Assembly (NCBI GenBank): GCA_964247055.1
Contig: OZ176052.1
Span: 6,882,001-6,946,000 of the forward strand
Reading direction: 5' to 3'
DNA: 64,000 nucleotides
Source of the DNA: Paragordius varius
Lineage: Eukaryota > Nematomorpha
Of the stretch, positions 27,851 to 42,289 are shown in pieces. Below the pieces are notes generated by a model. That model was not told where the DNA came from. It saw only the letters and a list, made by a program, of their open reading frames with translations, and searched no databases. The stretch's first letter is position 1. Each line of letters opens with the position of its first letter. A program made the translations under genes and the position numbers.

Positions 27851-30550
27851 ACCAATATGTATTACCCATTAATATTTTAGTCTTTCCAACAATCAACCAA
27901 ATATTTTCAACAATCAATATGTATTACCCATTAATATTTTAGTCTTTACAACAATCAACAATATATTTGTAATCAAATATTTGCAACAATCATTTTATAC
28001 CACCCATTTATATTTAATTATTCAAACACAACCATATATTTTTAACAATCAAATTATATCACCATTAATATTTTAGTCTTTCCAACAATCAACCATATAT
28101 TTTCAACAATCAATATGGTTTACCGATTAATATTTTAGTCTTTCCAACAATCAACCATATATTTTCAACAATCAATATGTATTACCCATTAATATTTTAG
28201 TCTTTCCAACAATTAACCAAATATTTTCAACAATCAATATGTATTACCCATTAATATTTTAGTCTTTCCAACAATTAACCAAATATTTTCAACAATCCAT
28301 ATGTATTTCCCATTAATATTTTAGTCTTTCCAACAATCAACCATATATTTGTAATCAAATATTTGCAACAATCATTTTATACCACCCATTTATATTTAAT
28401 TATTCAAACACAACCATATATTTTTAACAATCAAATTATATCACCATTAATATTTTAGACTTTCCAACAATCAACCATATATTTTCAACAATCAATATGG
28501 TTTACCGATTAATATTTTAGTCTTTCCAACAATCAACCATATATTTTCAACAATCAATATGTATTACCCATTAATATTTTAGTCTTTCCAACAATAACCA
28601 AATATTTTCAACAATCAATATGTATTACCCATTAATATTTTAGTCTTTACAACAATCAACAATATATTTTAACAATCAAATTATATCACCTATTAATGTT
28701 TTAGTCTTTCCAACAATCAACCATATATTTGTAAAAATCAAATATTTGCAACAATCATTTTATATCACCCATTTATATTTAATTATTCAAACAATCAACC
28801 ATATATTTTCAACAATCAATATGTATTACCCATTAATGTTTTAGCTTTTCCAACAATCACCATATATTTTCAACAATCAATATGTATTACCCATTAATAT
28901 TTTAGTCTTTTCAACAATCAACCATATATTTTCAACAATCAAATTATATCTCCCATTAATATTTTAGTTTTTTCAACAATCAACCATATATTTTCAACAA
29001 TCAATATGGTTTACCCATTAATATTTTAGTCTTTACAACAATCAACCATATATTTTCAACAATTAAATTATATCACCATTAATATTTTAGTCTTTCCAAC
29101 AATCAACCATATATTTGTAATCAAATATTTGCAACAATCATTTTATACCACCCATTTATATTTAATTAATCAAACAATCACCCATATATTTTTAACAATC
29201 AAAATTTATCACCATTAATATTTTAGTCTTTCCAACAATCAACCATATATTTTCAACAATCAATATGTATTACCCATTAATATTTTAGTCTTTCCAACAA
29301 TCAACCATATATTTTCAACAATTAAATTATATCACCATTAATATTTTAGTCTTTCCAACAATCAACCATATATTTTCAACAATCAATATGTATTACCCAT
29401 TAATATTTTAGTCTTTCCAACAATCAACAATATAATTTCAACAATCAATATGTATTACCCATTAATATTTTAGTTTTTCCAACAATCAACCAAATATTTT
29501 CAACAATCAATATGTATTACCCATTAATATTTTAGTTTTTTCAACAATCAACCATATATTTTCAACAATCAATATGGTTTACCCATTAATATTTTAGTCT
29601 TTACAACAATCAACCATATATTTTCAACAATTAAATTATATCACCATTAATATTTTAGTCTTTCCAACAATCAACCATATATTTGTAATCAAATATTTGC
29701 AACAATCATTTTATACCACCCATTTATATTTAATTAATCAAACAATCAACCATATATTTTTAACAATCAAAATTTATCACCATTAATATTTTAGTCTTTC
29801 CAACAATCAACCATATATTTTCAACAATCAATATATTTTACCCATTAATATTTTAGTCTTTGCAACAATCAACCATATATTTTCAACAATTAAATTATAT
29901 CACCATTAATATTTTAGTCTTTCCAACAATCAACCAAATATTTTTAACAATCAATATGTATTAACCATTAATATTTTAGCCTTTCCAACAATCAACCATA
30001 TATTTTTAACAATCAAAATTTATCACCATTAATATTTTAGTCTTTCCAACAATCAACCATATATTTTCAACAATAAATATGGTTTACCCATTAATATTTT
30101 AGTCTTTACAACAATCAACCATATATTTTCAATAATCAATATGTATTACCCATTAATATTTTAGTCTTTTCAACAATCAACCAAATATTTTCAACAATCA
30201 ATATGTATTACCCATTAATATTTTAGTATTTCCAACAATCAACCAAATATTTTCAACAATCAAATTATATCACCATTAATATTTTAGTCTTTCCAACAAT
30301 CAACCATATATTTTCAACAACCAATATGTATTACCCATTAATATTTTAGTCTTTCCAACAATCAACCAAATATTTTTAACAATCAATATGTATTAACCAT
30401 TAATATTTTACCCTTTCCAACAATCAACCATATACTTTCAACAATCAAATTATATCACCATTAATATTTTAGTCTTTCCAACAATCAACCATATATTTTC
30501 AACAATCCATATGTATTACCCATTAATATTTTAGTCTTTCCAACAATCAA
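26460..30550. repeat. 4.1-kb block, copy 1 of 3
   Basis: TTTCGAAC at 26896 and TTTACCGATTAAT at 28121 lie 1,225 bp apart; the same pair with the same spacing is at 31765/32990, 34531/35756 and 55198/56423. The longer match, from TTTCGAAC through ATATATTTTACCC near 29828, is shared with 34095-38183 (offset 7,635) and 54762-58850 (offset 28,302). Four CAAATATTTG units at 27969, 28351, 28731 and 29117 are spaced 380-386 bp. No gene is present. Confidence 0.87.
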
Positions 30551-31399
30551 CCAAATATTTTCAACAATCAATATGTATTACCCATTAATATTTTAGTTTT
30601 TTCAACAATCAACCATATATTTTCAACAATCAAATTATATCACCCATTAATATTTTAGTATTTCCAACAATCAACCAAATATTTTCAACAATCAATATGT
30701 ATTAACCATTAATATTTTACCCTTTCCAACAATCAACCATATACTTTCAACAATCAAATTATATCACCATTAATATTTTAGTCTTTCCAACAATCAACCA
30801 TATATATTCAACAATCAAATTATATCACCATTAATATTTTAGTCTTTCCAACAATCAACCATATATTTTCAACAATCAATATGTATTACCCATTAATATT
30901 TTAGTTTTTTCAACAATCAACCATATATTTTCAACAATTAAATTATATCACCATTAATATTTTAGTCTTTCCAACAATCAATCAAATATTTTCAACAATC
31001 AATATGTATTACCCATTAATATTTTAGTCTTTCCAACAATCAACCATATATTTTCAACAATTATATTATATCACCATTAATATTTTAGTCTTTCCAACAA
31101 TCAATCAAATATTTTCAACAATCAATATGTATTACCCATCAATATTTTAGTCTTTTCAACAATCAAACATATATTTTAAACAAACAAATTATATCACCCA
31201 GTAATATTTTAGTATTTCCAACAATCAACCAAATATTTTCAACAAATATGTATTACCCATAATATTTTAGTCTTTCGAACAATCAACCATATATATTCAA
31301 CAATCAAATTATATCACCATTAATATTTTAGTCTTTCCAACAATCAACCATATATTTTCAACAATCAATATGTATTACCCATAAATATTTTAGTTTTTT

Positions 31400-33730
31400 C
31401 AACAATCAACCATATATTTTCAACAATTAAATTATATCACCATTAATATTTTAGTCTTTCCAACAATCAATCAAATATTTTCAACAATCAATATGTATTA
31501 CCCATTAATATTTTAGTCTTTCCAACAATCAACCATATATTTTCAACAATTATATTATATCACCATTAATATTTTAGTCTTTCCAACAATCAATCAAATA
31601 TTTTCAACAATCAATATGTATTACCCATCAATATTTTAGTCTTTTCAACAATCAAACATATATTTTAAACAAACAAATTATATCACCCAGTAATATTTTA
31701 GTATTTCCAACAATCAACCAAATATTTTCAACAAATATGTATTACCCATAATATTTTAGTCTTTCGAACAATCAACCATATATATTCAACAATCAAATTA
31801 TATCACCATTAATATTTTAGTCTTTCCAACAATCAACCATATATTTTCAACAATCAATATGTATTACCCATTAATATTTTAGTTTTTTCAACAATCAACC
31901 ATATATTTTCAACAATCAAATTATATCACCCATTTATATTTTAGTATTTCCAACAATCAACCAAATATTTTCAACAATCAATATGTATTACCCATTAATA
32001 TTTTAGTCTTTCCAACAATCAACCATATATTTTCAACAATAAATATGGTTTACCCATTAATATTTTAGTCTTTACAACAATCAACCATATATTTTCAATA
32101 ATCAATATGTATTACCCATTAATATTTAAGTCTTTTCAACAATCAACCAAATATTTTCAACAATCAATATGTATTACCCATTAATATTTTAGTTTTTTCA
32201 ACAATCAACCAAATATTTTCAACAATCAAATTATATCACCCATTAATATTTTAGTATTTCCAACAATCAACCAAATATTTTCAACAATCAATATGTATTA
32301 CCCATTAATATTTTAGTCTTTCCAACAATCAACCATATATTTTCAACAATAAATATGGTTTACCCATTAATATTTTAGTCTTTACAACAATCAACCATAT
32401 ATTTTCAATAATCAATATGTATTACCCATTAATATTTTAGTCTTTTCAACAATCAACCAAATATTTTCAACAATCAATATGTATTACCCATTAATATTTT
32501 AGTATTTCCAACAATCAACCAAATATTTTCAACAATCAAATTATATCACCATTAATATTTTAGTCTTTCCAACAATCAACCATATATTTTCAACAACCAA
32601 TATGTATTACCCATTAATATTTTAGTCTTTCCAACAATCAACCAAATATTTTTAACAATCAATATGTATTAACCATTAATATTTTACCCTTTCCAACAAT
32701 CAACCATATACTTTCAACAACCAATATGTATTACCCATTAATATTTTAGTCTTTCCAACAATCAACCAAATATTTTCAACAATCAATATGTATTACCCAT
32801 TAATATTTTAGTCTTTACAACAATCAACAATATATTTGTAATCAAATATTTGCAACAATCATTTTATACCACCCATTTATATTTAATTATTCAAACACAA
32901 CCATATATTTTTAACAATCAAATTATATCACCATTAATATTTTAGTCTTTCCAACAATCAACCATATATTTTCAACAATCAATATGGTTTACCGATTAAT
33001 ATTTTAGTCTTTCCAACAATCAACCATATATTTTCAACAATCAATATGTATTACCCATTAATATTTTAGTCTTTCCAACAATTAACCAAATATTTTCAAC
33101 AATCAATATGTATTACCCATTAATATTTTAGTCTTTCCAACAATTAACCAAATATTTTCAACAATCCATATGTATTTCCCATTAATATTTTAGTCTTTCC
33201 AACAATCAACCATATATTTGTAATCAAATATTTGCAACAATCATTTTATACCACCCATTTATATTTAATTATTCAAACACAACCATATATTTTTAACAAT
33301 CAAATTATATCACCATTAATATTTTAGTCTTTCCAACAATCAACCATATATTTTCAACAATCAATATGGTTTACCGATTAATATTTTAGTCTTTCCAACA
33401 ATCAACCATATATTTTCAACAATCAATATGTATTACCCATTAATATTTTAGTCTTTCCAACAATTAACCAAATATTTTCAACAATCAATATGTATTACCC
33501 ATTAATATTTTAGTCTTTACAACAATCAACAATATATTTTAACAATCAAATTATATCACCTATTAATGTTTTAGTCTTTCCAACAATCAACCATATATTT
33601 GTAAAAATCAAATATTTGCAACAATCATTTTATATCACCCATTTATATTTAATTATTCAAACAATCAACCATATATTTTCAACAATCAATATGTATTACC
33701 CATTAATGTTTTAGCTTTTCCAACAATCAC
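31400..33730. repeat. 2.3-kb block, offset 4,869 from 26.5 kb and 2,766 from 34.2 kb
   Basis: TTTCGAAC at 31765 and TTTACCGATTAAT at 32990 match 26896/28121 at offset 4,869 and 34531/35756 at offset 2,766. The copy ends near 33,730, where CAACAATCACCATATATTT runs straight into a CAAATATTTG unit, whereas the other copies continue with CAACAATCAATATG. Just before it, a 489-bp tandem pair (CG marks at 31276 and 31765) carries a private CCCATAAATATT near 31,380. A single CCCATTTATATTTTAG at about 31,930 is private to this copy. Confidence 0.85.
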
Positions 33731-34094
33731 CATATATTTGTAATCAAATATTTGCAACAATCATTTTATACCACCCATTTATATTTAATTAATCAAACAA
33801 TCAACCATATATTTTTAACAATCAAAATTTATCACCATTAATATTTTAGTCTTTCCAACAATCAACCATATATTTTCAACAATCAATATGTATTACCCAT
33901 TAATATTTTAGTTTTTTCAACAATCAACCATATATTTTCAACAATCAAATTATATCACCCATTAATATTTTAGTATTTCCAACAATCAACCAAATATTTT
34001 CAACAATCAATATGTATTACCCATTAATATTTTAGTCTTTCCAACAATCAACCATATATTTTCAACAATTAAATTATATCACCCATTAATATTT

Positions 34095-37000
34095 TAGTAT
34101 TTCCAACAATCAACCAAATATTTTCAACAATCAATATGTATTACCCATTAATATTTTAGTCTTTCCAACAATCAACCATATATTTTCAACAATTAAATTA
34201 TATCACCATTAATATTTTAGTCTTTCCAACAATCAATCAAATATTTTCAACAATCAATATGTATTACCCATTAATATTTTAGTCTTTCCAACAATCAACC
34301 ATATATTTTCAACAATTATATTATATCACCATTAATATTTTAGTCTTTCCAACAATCAATCAAATATTTTCAACAATCAATATGTATTACCCATCAATAT
34401 TTTAGTCTTTTCAACAATCAAACATATATTTTAAACAAACAAATTATATCACCCAGTAATATTTTAGTATTTCCAACAATCAACCAAATATTTTCAACAA
34501 ATATGTATTACCCATAATATTTTAGTCTTTCGAACAATCAACCATATATATTCAACAATCAAATTATATCACCATTAATATTTTAGTCTTTCCAACAATC
34601 AACCATATATTTTCAACAATCAATATGTATTACCCATTAATATTTTAGTTTTTTCAACAATCAACCATATATTTTCAACAATCAAATTATATCACCCATT
34701 AATATTTTAGTATTTCCAACAATCAACCAAATATTTTCAACAATCAATATGTATTACCCATTAATATTTTAGTCTTTCCAACAATCAACCATATATTTTC
34801 AACAATAAATATGGTTTACCCATTAATATTTTAGTCTTTACAACAATCAACCATATATTTTCAATAATCAATATGTATTACCCATTAATATTTAAGTCTT
34901 TTCAACAATCAACCAAATATTTTCAACAATCAATATGTATTACCCATTAATATTTTAGTTTTTTCAACAATCAACCAAATATTTTCAACAATCAAATTAT
35001 ATCACCCATTAATATTTTAGTATTTCCAACAATCAACCAAATATTTTCAACAATCAATATGTATTACCCATTAATATTTTAGTCTTTCCAACAATCAACC
35101 ATATATTTTCAACAATAAATATGGTTTACCCATTAATATTTTAGTCTTTACAACAATCAACCATATATTTTCAATAATCAATATGTATTACCCATTAATA
35201 TTTTAGTCTTTTCAACAATCAACCAAATATTTTCAACAATCAATATGTATTACCCATTAATATTTTAGTATTTCCAACAATCAACCAAATATTTTCAACA
35301 ATCAAATTATATCACCATTAATATTTTAGTCTTTCCAACAATCAACCATATATTTTCAACAACCAATATGTATTACCCATTAATATTTTAGTCTTTCCAA
35401 CAATCAACCAAATATTTTTAACAATCAATATGTATTAACCATTAATATTTTACCCTTTCCAACAATCAACCATATACTTTCAACAACCAATATGTATTAC
35501 CCATTAATATTTTAGTCTTTCCAACAATCAACCAAATATTTTCAACAATCAATATGTATTACCCATTAATATTTTAGTCTTTACAACAATCAACAATATA
35601 TTTGTAATCAAATATTTGCAACAATCATTTTATACCACCCATTTATATTTAATTATTCAAACACAACCATATATTTTTAACAATCAAATTATATCACCAT
35701 TAATATTTTAGTCTTTCCAACAATCAACCATATATTTTCAACAATCAATATGGTTTACCGATTAATATTTTAGTCTTTCCAACAATCAACCATATATTTT
35801 CAACAATCAATATGTATTACCCATTAATATTTTAGTCTTTCCAACAATTAACCAAATATTTTCAACAATCAATATGTATTACCCATTAATATTTTAGTCT
35901 TTCCAACAATTAACCAAATATTTTCAACAATCCATATGTATTTCCCATTAATATTTTAGTCTTTCCAACAATCAACCATATATTTGTAATCAAATATTTG
36001 CAACAATCATTTTATACCACCCATTTATATTTATTATTCAAACACAACCATATATTTTTAACAATCAAATTATATCACCATTAATATTTTAGTCTTTCCA
36101 ACAATCAACCATATATTTTCAACAATCAATATGGTTTACCGATTAATATTTTAGTCTTTCCAACAATCAACCATATATTTTCAACAATCAATATGTATTA
36201 CCCATTAATATTTTAGTCTTTCCAACAATTAACCAAATATTTTCAACAATCAATATGTATTACCCATTAATATTTTAGTCTTTACAACAATCAACAATAT
36301 ATTTTAACAATCAAATTATATCACCTATTAATGTTTTAGTCTTTCCAACAATCAACCATATATTTGTAAAAATCAAATATTTGCAACAATCATTTTATAT
36401 CACCCATTTATATTTAATTATTCAAACAATCAACCATATATTTTCAACAATCAATATGTATTACCCATTAATGTTTTAGCTTTTCCAACAATCACCATAT
36501 ATTTTCAACAATCAATATGTATTACCCATTAATATTTTAGTCTTTTCAACAATCAACCATATATTTTCAACAATCAAATTATATCTCCCATTAATATTTT
36601 AGTTTTTTCAACAATCAACCATATATTTTCAACAATCAATATGGTTTACCCATTAATATTTTAGTCTTTACAACAATCAACCATATATTTTCAACAATTA
36701 AATTATATCACCATTAATATTTTAGTCTTTCCAACAATCAACCATATATTTGTAATCAAATATTTGCAACAATCATTTTATACCACCCATTTATATTTAA
36801 TTAATCAAACAATCACCCATATATTTTTAACAATCAAAATTTATCACCATTAATATTTTAGTCTTTCCAACAATCAACCATATATTTTCAACAATCAATA
36901 TGTATTACCCATTAATATTTTAGTCTTTCCAACAATCAACCATATATTTTCAACAATTAAATTATATCACCATTAATATTTTAGTCTTTCCAACAATCAA

Positions 37001-38465
37001 CCATATATTTTCAACAATCAATATGTATTACCCATTAATATTTTAGTCTTTCCAACAATCAACAATATAATTTCAACAATCAATATGTATTACCCATTAA
37101 TATTTTAGTTTTTCCAACAATCAACCAAATATTTTCAACAATCAATATGTATTACCCATTAATATTTTAGTTTTTTCAACAATCAAACATATTTTCAACA
37201 ATCAATATGGTTTACCCATTAATATTTTAGCCTTTACAACAATCAACCATATATTTTCAACAATTAAATTATATCACCATTAATATTTTAGTCTTTCCAA
37301 CAATCAACCATATATTTGTAATCAAATATTTGCAACAATCATTTTATACCACCCATTTATATTTAATTAATCAAACAATCAACCATATATTTTTAACAAT
37401 CAAAATTTATCACCATTAATATTTTAGTCTTTCCAACAATCAACCATATATTTTCAACAATCAATATATTTTACCCATTAATATTTTAGTCTTTGCAACA
37501 ATCAACCATATATTTTCAACAATTAAATTATATCACCATTAATATTTTAGTCTTTCCAACAATCAACCAAATATTTTTAACAATCAATATGTATTAACCA
37601 TTAATATTTTAGCCTTTCCAACAATCAACCATATATTTTTAACAATCAAAATTTATCACCATTAATATTTTAGTCTTTCCAACAATCAACCATATATTTT
37701 CAACAATAAATATGGTTTACCCATTAATATTTTAGTCTTTACAACAATCAACCATATATTTTCAATAATCAATATGTATTACCCATTAATATTTTAGTCT
37801 TTTCAACAATCAACCAAATATTTTCAACAATCAATATGTATTACCCATTAATATTTTAGTATTTCCAACAATCAACCAAATATTTTCAACAATCAAATTA
37901 TATCACCATTAATATTTTAGTCTTTCCAACAATCAACCATATATTTTCAACAACCAATATGTATTACCCATTAATATTTTAGTCTTTCCAACAATCAACC
38001 AAATATTTTTAACAATCAATATGTATTAACCATTAATATTTTACCCTTTCCAACAATCAACCATATACTTTCAACAATCAAATTATATCACCATTAATAT
38101 TTTAGTCTTTCCAACAATCAACCATATATTTTCAACAATCCATATGTATTTCCCATTAATATTTTAGTCTTTCCAACAATCAACCATATATTTGTAATCA
38201 AATATTTGCAACACTCATTTTATACCACCCATTTATATTTAATTATTCAAACACAACCATATATTTTTAACAATCAAATTATATCACCATTAACATTTTA
38301 GTCTTTCCAACAATCAACCATATATTTTCAACAATCAATATGGTTTACCCATTAATATTTTAGTCTTTCCAACAATCAACCAAATATTTTCAACAATCAA
38401 TATGTATTACCCATTATTAGTCTTTTCAACAATAAACCATATATTTTCAACAATCAAATTATATC
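34095..38465. repeat. 4.4-kb block, copy 2 of 3
   Basis: This copy matches 26460-30550 at offset 7,635 (7,633 after a 2-bp loss near 37,190, where CAAACATATTTTC replaces CAACCATATATTTTC). It also matches 54762-59135 at offset 20,667-20,670. The first TTTCGAAC is at 34531 and TTTACCGATTAAT at 35756. A single A is missing at ATTTATTATTC near 36,031. The match to the far copy ends near 38,465, where ATATCTCCCATTAAT replaces ATATCACCC. Confidence 0.86.
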
Positions 38466-40000
38466 TCCCATTAATATTTTAGTTTTTTCAACAATCAACC
38501 ATATATTTTCAACAATCAATATGGTTTACCCATTAATATTTTAGTCTTTACAACAATCAACCATATATTTTCAACAATTAAATTATATCACCATTAATAT
38601 TTTAGTCTTTCCAACAATCAACCATATATTTGTAATCAAATATTTGCAACAATCATTTTATACCACCCATTTATATTTAATTAATCAAACAATCAACCAT
38701 ATATTTTTAACAATCAAAATTTATCACCATTAATATTTTAGTCTTTCCAACAATCAACCATATATTTTCAACAATCAATATATTTTACCCATTAATATTT
38801 TAGTCTTTGCAACAATCAACCATATATTTTCAACAATTAAATTATATCACCATTAATATTTTAGTCTTTCCAACAATCAACCAAATATTTTTAACAATCA
38901 ATATGTATTAACCATTAATATTTTAGCCTTTCCAACAATCAACCATATATTTTTAACAATCAAAATTTATCACCATTAATATTTTAGTCTTTCCAACAAT
39001 CAACCATATATTTTCAACAATAAATATGGTTTACCCATTAATATTTTAGTCTTTACAACAATCAACCATATATTTTCAATAATCAATATGTATTACCCAT
39101 TAATATTTTAGTCTTTTCAACAATCAACCAAATATTTTCAACAATCAATATGTATTACCCATTAATATTTTAGTATTTCCAACAATCAACCAAATATTTT
39201 CAACAATCAAATTATATCACCATTAATATTTTAGTCTTTCCAACAATCAACCATATATTTTCAACAACCAATATGTATTACCCATTAATATTTTAGTCTT
39301 TCCAACAATCAACCAAATATTTTTAACAATCAATATGTATTAACCATTAATATTTTACCCTTTCCAACAATCAACCATATACTTTCAACAATCAAATTAT
39401 ATCACCATTAATATTTTAGTCTTTCCAACAATCAACCATATATTTTCAACAATCCATATGTATTTCCCATTAATATTTTAGTCTTTCCAACAATCAACCA
39501 TATATTTGTAATCAAATATTTGCAACAATCATTTTATACCACCCATTTATATTTAATTATTCAAACACAACCATATATTTTTAACAATCAAATTATATCA
39601 CCATTAACATTTTAGTCTTTCCAACAATCAACCATATATTTTCAACAATCAATATGGTTTACCCATTAATATTTTAGTCTTTCCAACAATCAACCAAATA
39701 TTTTCAACAATCAATATGTATTACCCATTATTAGTCTTTTCAACAATAAACCATATATTTTCAACAATCAAATTATATCTCCCATTAATATTTTAGTTTT
39801 TTCAACAATCAACCATATATTTTCAACAATCAATATGGTTTACCCATTAATATTTTAGTCTTTACAACAATCAACCATATATTTTCAACAATTAAATTAT
39901 ATCACCATTAATATTTTAGTCTTTCCAACAATCAACCATATATTTGTAATCAAATATTTGCAACAATCATTTTATACCACCCATTTATATTTAATTAATC
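37160..40000. repeat. 1,314-bp tandem repeat, two copies plus a partial third
   Basis: TCAATATATTTTACCC at 37461 recurs at 38775, and TTAACATTTTAG at 38292 recurs at 39606, both 1,314 bp apart. A third, partial copy begins near 39,790 with AGTTTTTTCAACAATC and ATATGGTTTACCC. Each copy contains two CAAATATTTG units. The left copy alone has GCAACACTCATTTT near 38,208. This tandem pair was formed on top of the larger 4.4-kb block, which holds only one copy at its 55-59 kb twin. Confidence 0.86.
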
Positions 40001-40169
40001 AAACAATCACCCATATATTTTTAACAATCAAAATTTATCACCATTAATATTTTAGTCTTTCCAACAATCAACCATATATTTTCAACAATCAATATGTATT
40101 ACCCATTAATATTTTAGTCTTTCCAACAATCAACCATATATTTTCAACAATCAATATGTATTACCCATT

Positions 40170-42250
40170 AATATTTTAGTGTTTTCAACAATCAAACATA
40201 TATTTTCAACAAACAAATTATATCACCCAGTAATATTTTAGTATTTCCAACAATCAACCAAATATTTTCAAGAAATATGTATTACCCATAATATTTTAGT
40301 CTTTCCAACAATCAACCATATATATTCAACAATCAAATTATATCACCATTAATATTTTAGTCTTTCCAACAATCAACCATATATTTTCAACAATCAATAT
40401 GTATTACCCATCAATATTTTAGTGTTTTCAACAATCAAACATATATTTTCAACAAACAAATTATATCACCCAGTAATATTTTATTATTTTCAACAATCAA
40501 CCAAATATTTTCAACAATCAATATGTATTACCCATCAATATTTTAGTCTTTTCAACAATCAAACATATATTTTCAACAATCAAATTATATCACCATTAAT
40601 ATTTTACTCTTTCCAACAATCAACCATATATTTTCAACAATCAATATGTATTACCCATCAATATTTTAGTGTTTTCAACAATCAAACATATATTTTCAAC
40701 AAACAAATTATATCACCCAGTAATATTTTAGTATTTTCAACAATCAACCAAATATTTTCAAGAAATATGTATTACCCATAATATTTTAGTCTTTCCAACA
40801 ATCAACCATATATATTCAACAATCAAATTATATCACCATTAATATTTTAGTCTTTCCAACAATCAACCATATATTTCAACAATCAAATTATATCACCCAT
40901 TAATATTTTAGTATTTCCAACAATCAACCAAATATTTTCAACAATCAATATGTATTACCCATTAATATTTTAGTTTTTTCAACAATCAACCATATATTTT
41001 CAACAATCAAATTATATCACCCATTAATATTTTAGTATTTCCAACAATCAACCAAATATTTTCAACAATCAATATGTATTACCCATTAATATTTTAGTCT
41101 TTCCAACAATCAACCATATATTTTCAACAATTAAATTATATCACCATTAATATTTTAGTCTTTCCAACAATCAATCAAATATTTTCAACAATCAATATGT
41201 ATTACCCATTAATATTTTAGTCTTTCCAACAATCAACCATATATTTTCAACAATTATATTATATCACCATTAATATTTTAGTCTTTCCAACAATCAATCA
41301 AATATTTTCAACAATCAATATGTATTACCCATCAATATTTTAGTCTTTTCAACAATCAAACATATATTTTAAACAAACAAATTATATCACCCAGTAATAT
41401 TTTAGTATTTCCAACAATCAACCAAATATTTTCAACAAATATGTATTACCCATAATATTTTAGTCTTTCGAACAATCAACCATATATATTCAACAATCAA
41501 ATTATATCACCATTAATATTTTAGTCTTTCCAACAATCAACCATATATTTTCAACAATCAATATGTATTACCCATTAATATTTTAGTTTTTTCAACAATC
41601 AACCATATATTTTCAACAATCAAATTATATCACCCATTAATATTTTAGTATTTCCAACAATCAACCAAATATTTTCAACAATCAATATGTATTACCCATT
41701 AATATTTTAGTCTTTCCAACAATCAACCATATATTTTCAACAATAAATATGGTTTACCCATTAATATTTTAGTCTTTACAACAATCAACCATATATTTTC
41801 AATAATCAATATGTATTACCCATTAATATTTAAGTCTTTTCAACAATCAACCAAATATTTTCAACAATCAATATGTATTACCCATTAATATTTTAGTTTT
41901 TTCAACAATCAACCAAATATTTTCAACAATCAAATTATATCACCCATTAATATTTTAGTATTTCCAACAATCAACCAAATATTTTCAACAATCAATATGT
42001 ATTACCCATTAATATTTTAGTCTTTCCAACAATCAACCATATATTTTCAACAATAAATATGGTTTACCCATTAATATTTTAGTCTTTACAACAATCAACC
42101 ATATATTTTCAATAATCAATATGTATTACCCATTAATATTTTAGTCTTTTCAACAATCAACCATATATTTTCAACAATCAAATTATATCACCCATTAATA
42201 TTTTAGTTTTTTCAACAATCAACCAAATATTTTCAACAATCAAATTATAT
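40170..42250. repeat. 2-kb block shared with 25.6-27.7 kb and 53.3-55.9 kb
   Basis: TTTCGAAC at 41469 and the GTGTTTTCAAC start at 40422 match 26896 and 25849 at offset 14,573, and 55198 and 54151 at offset 13,729. The block contains the 119-codon open frame 40422-40781, base-identical in translation to those at 25849 and 54151 because the DNA was copied whole. The right part (about 41,700-42,480) is also present at 51,660-52,440, offset 9,960. Confidence 0.84.
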
Positions 42251-42289
42251 CACCATTAATATTTTAGTCTTTCCAACAATCAACCATAT

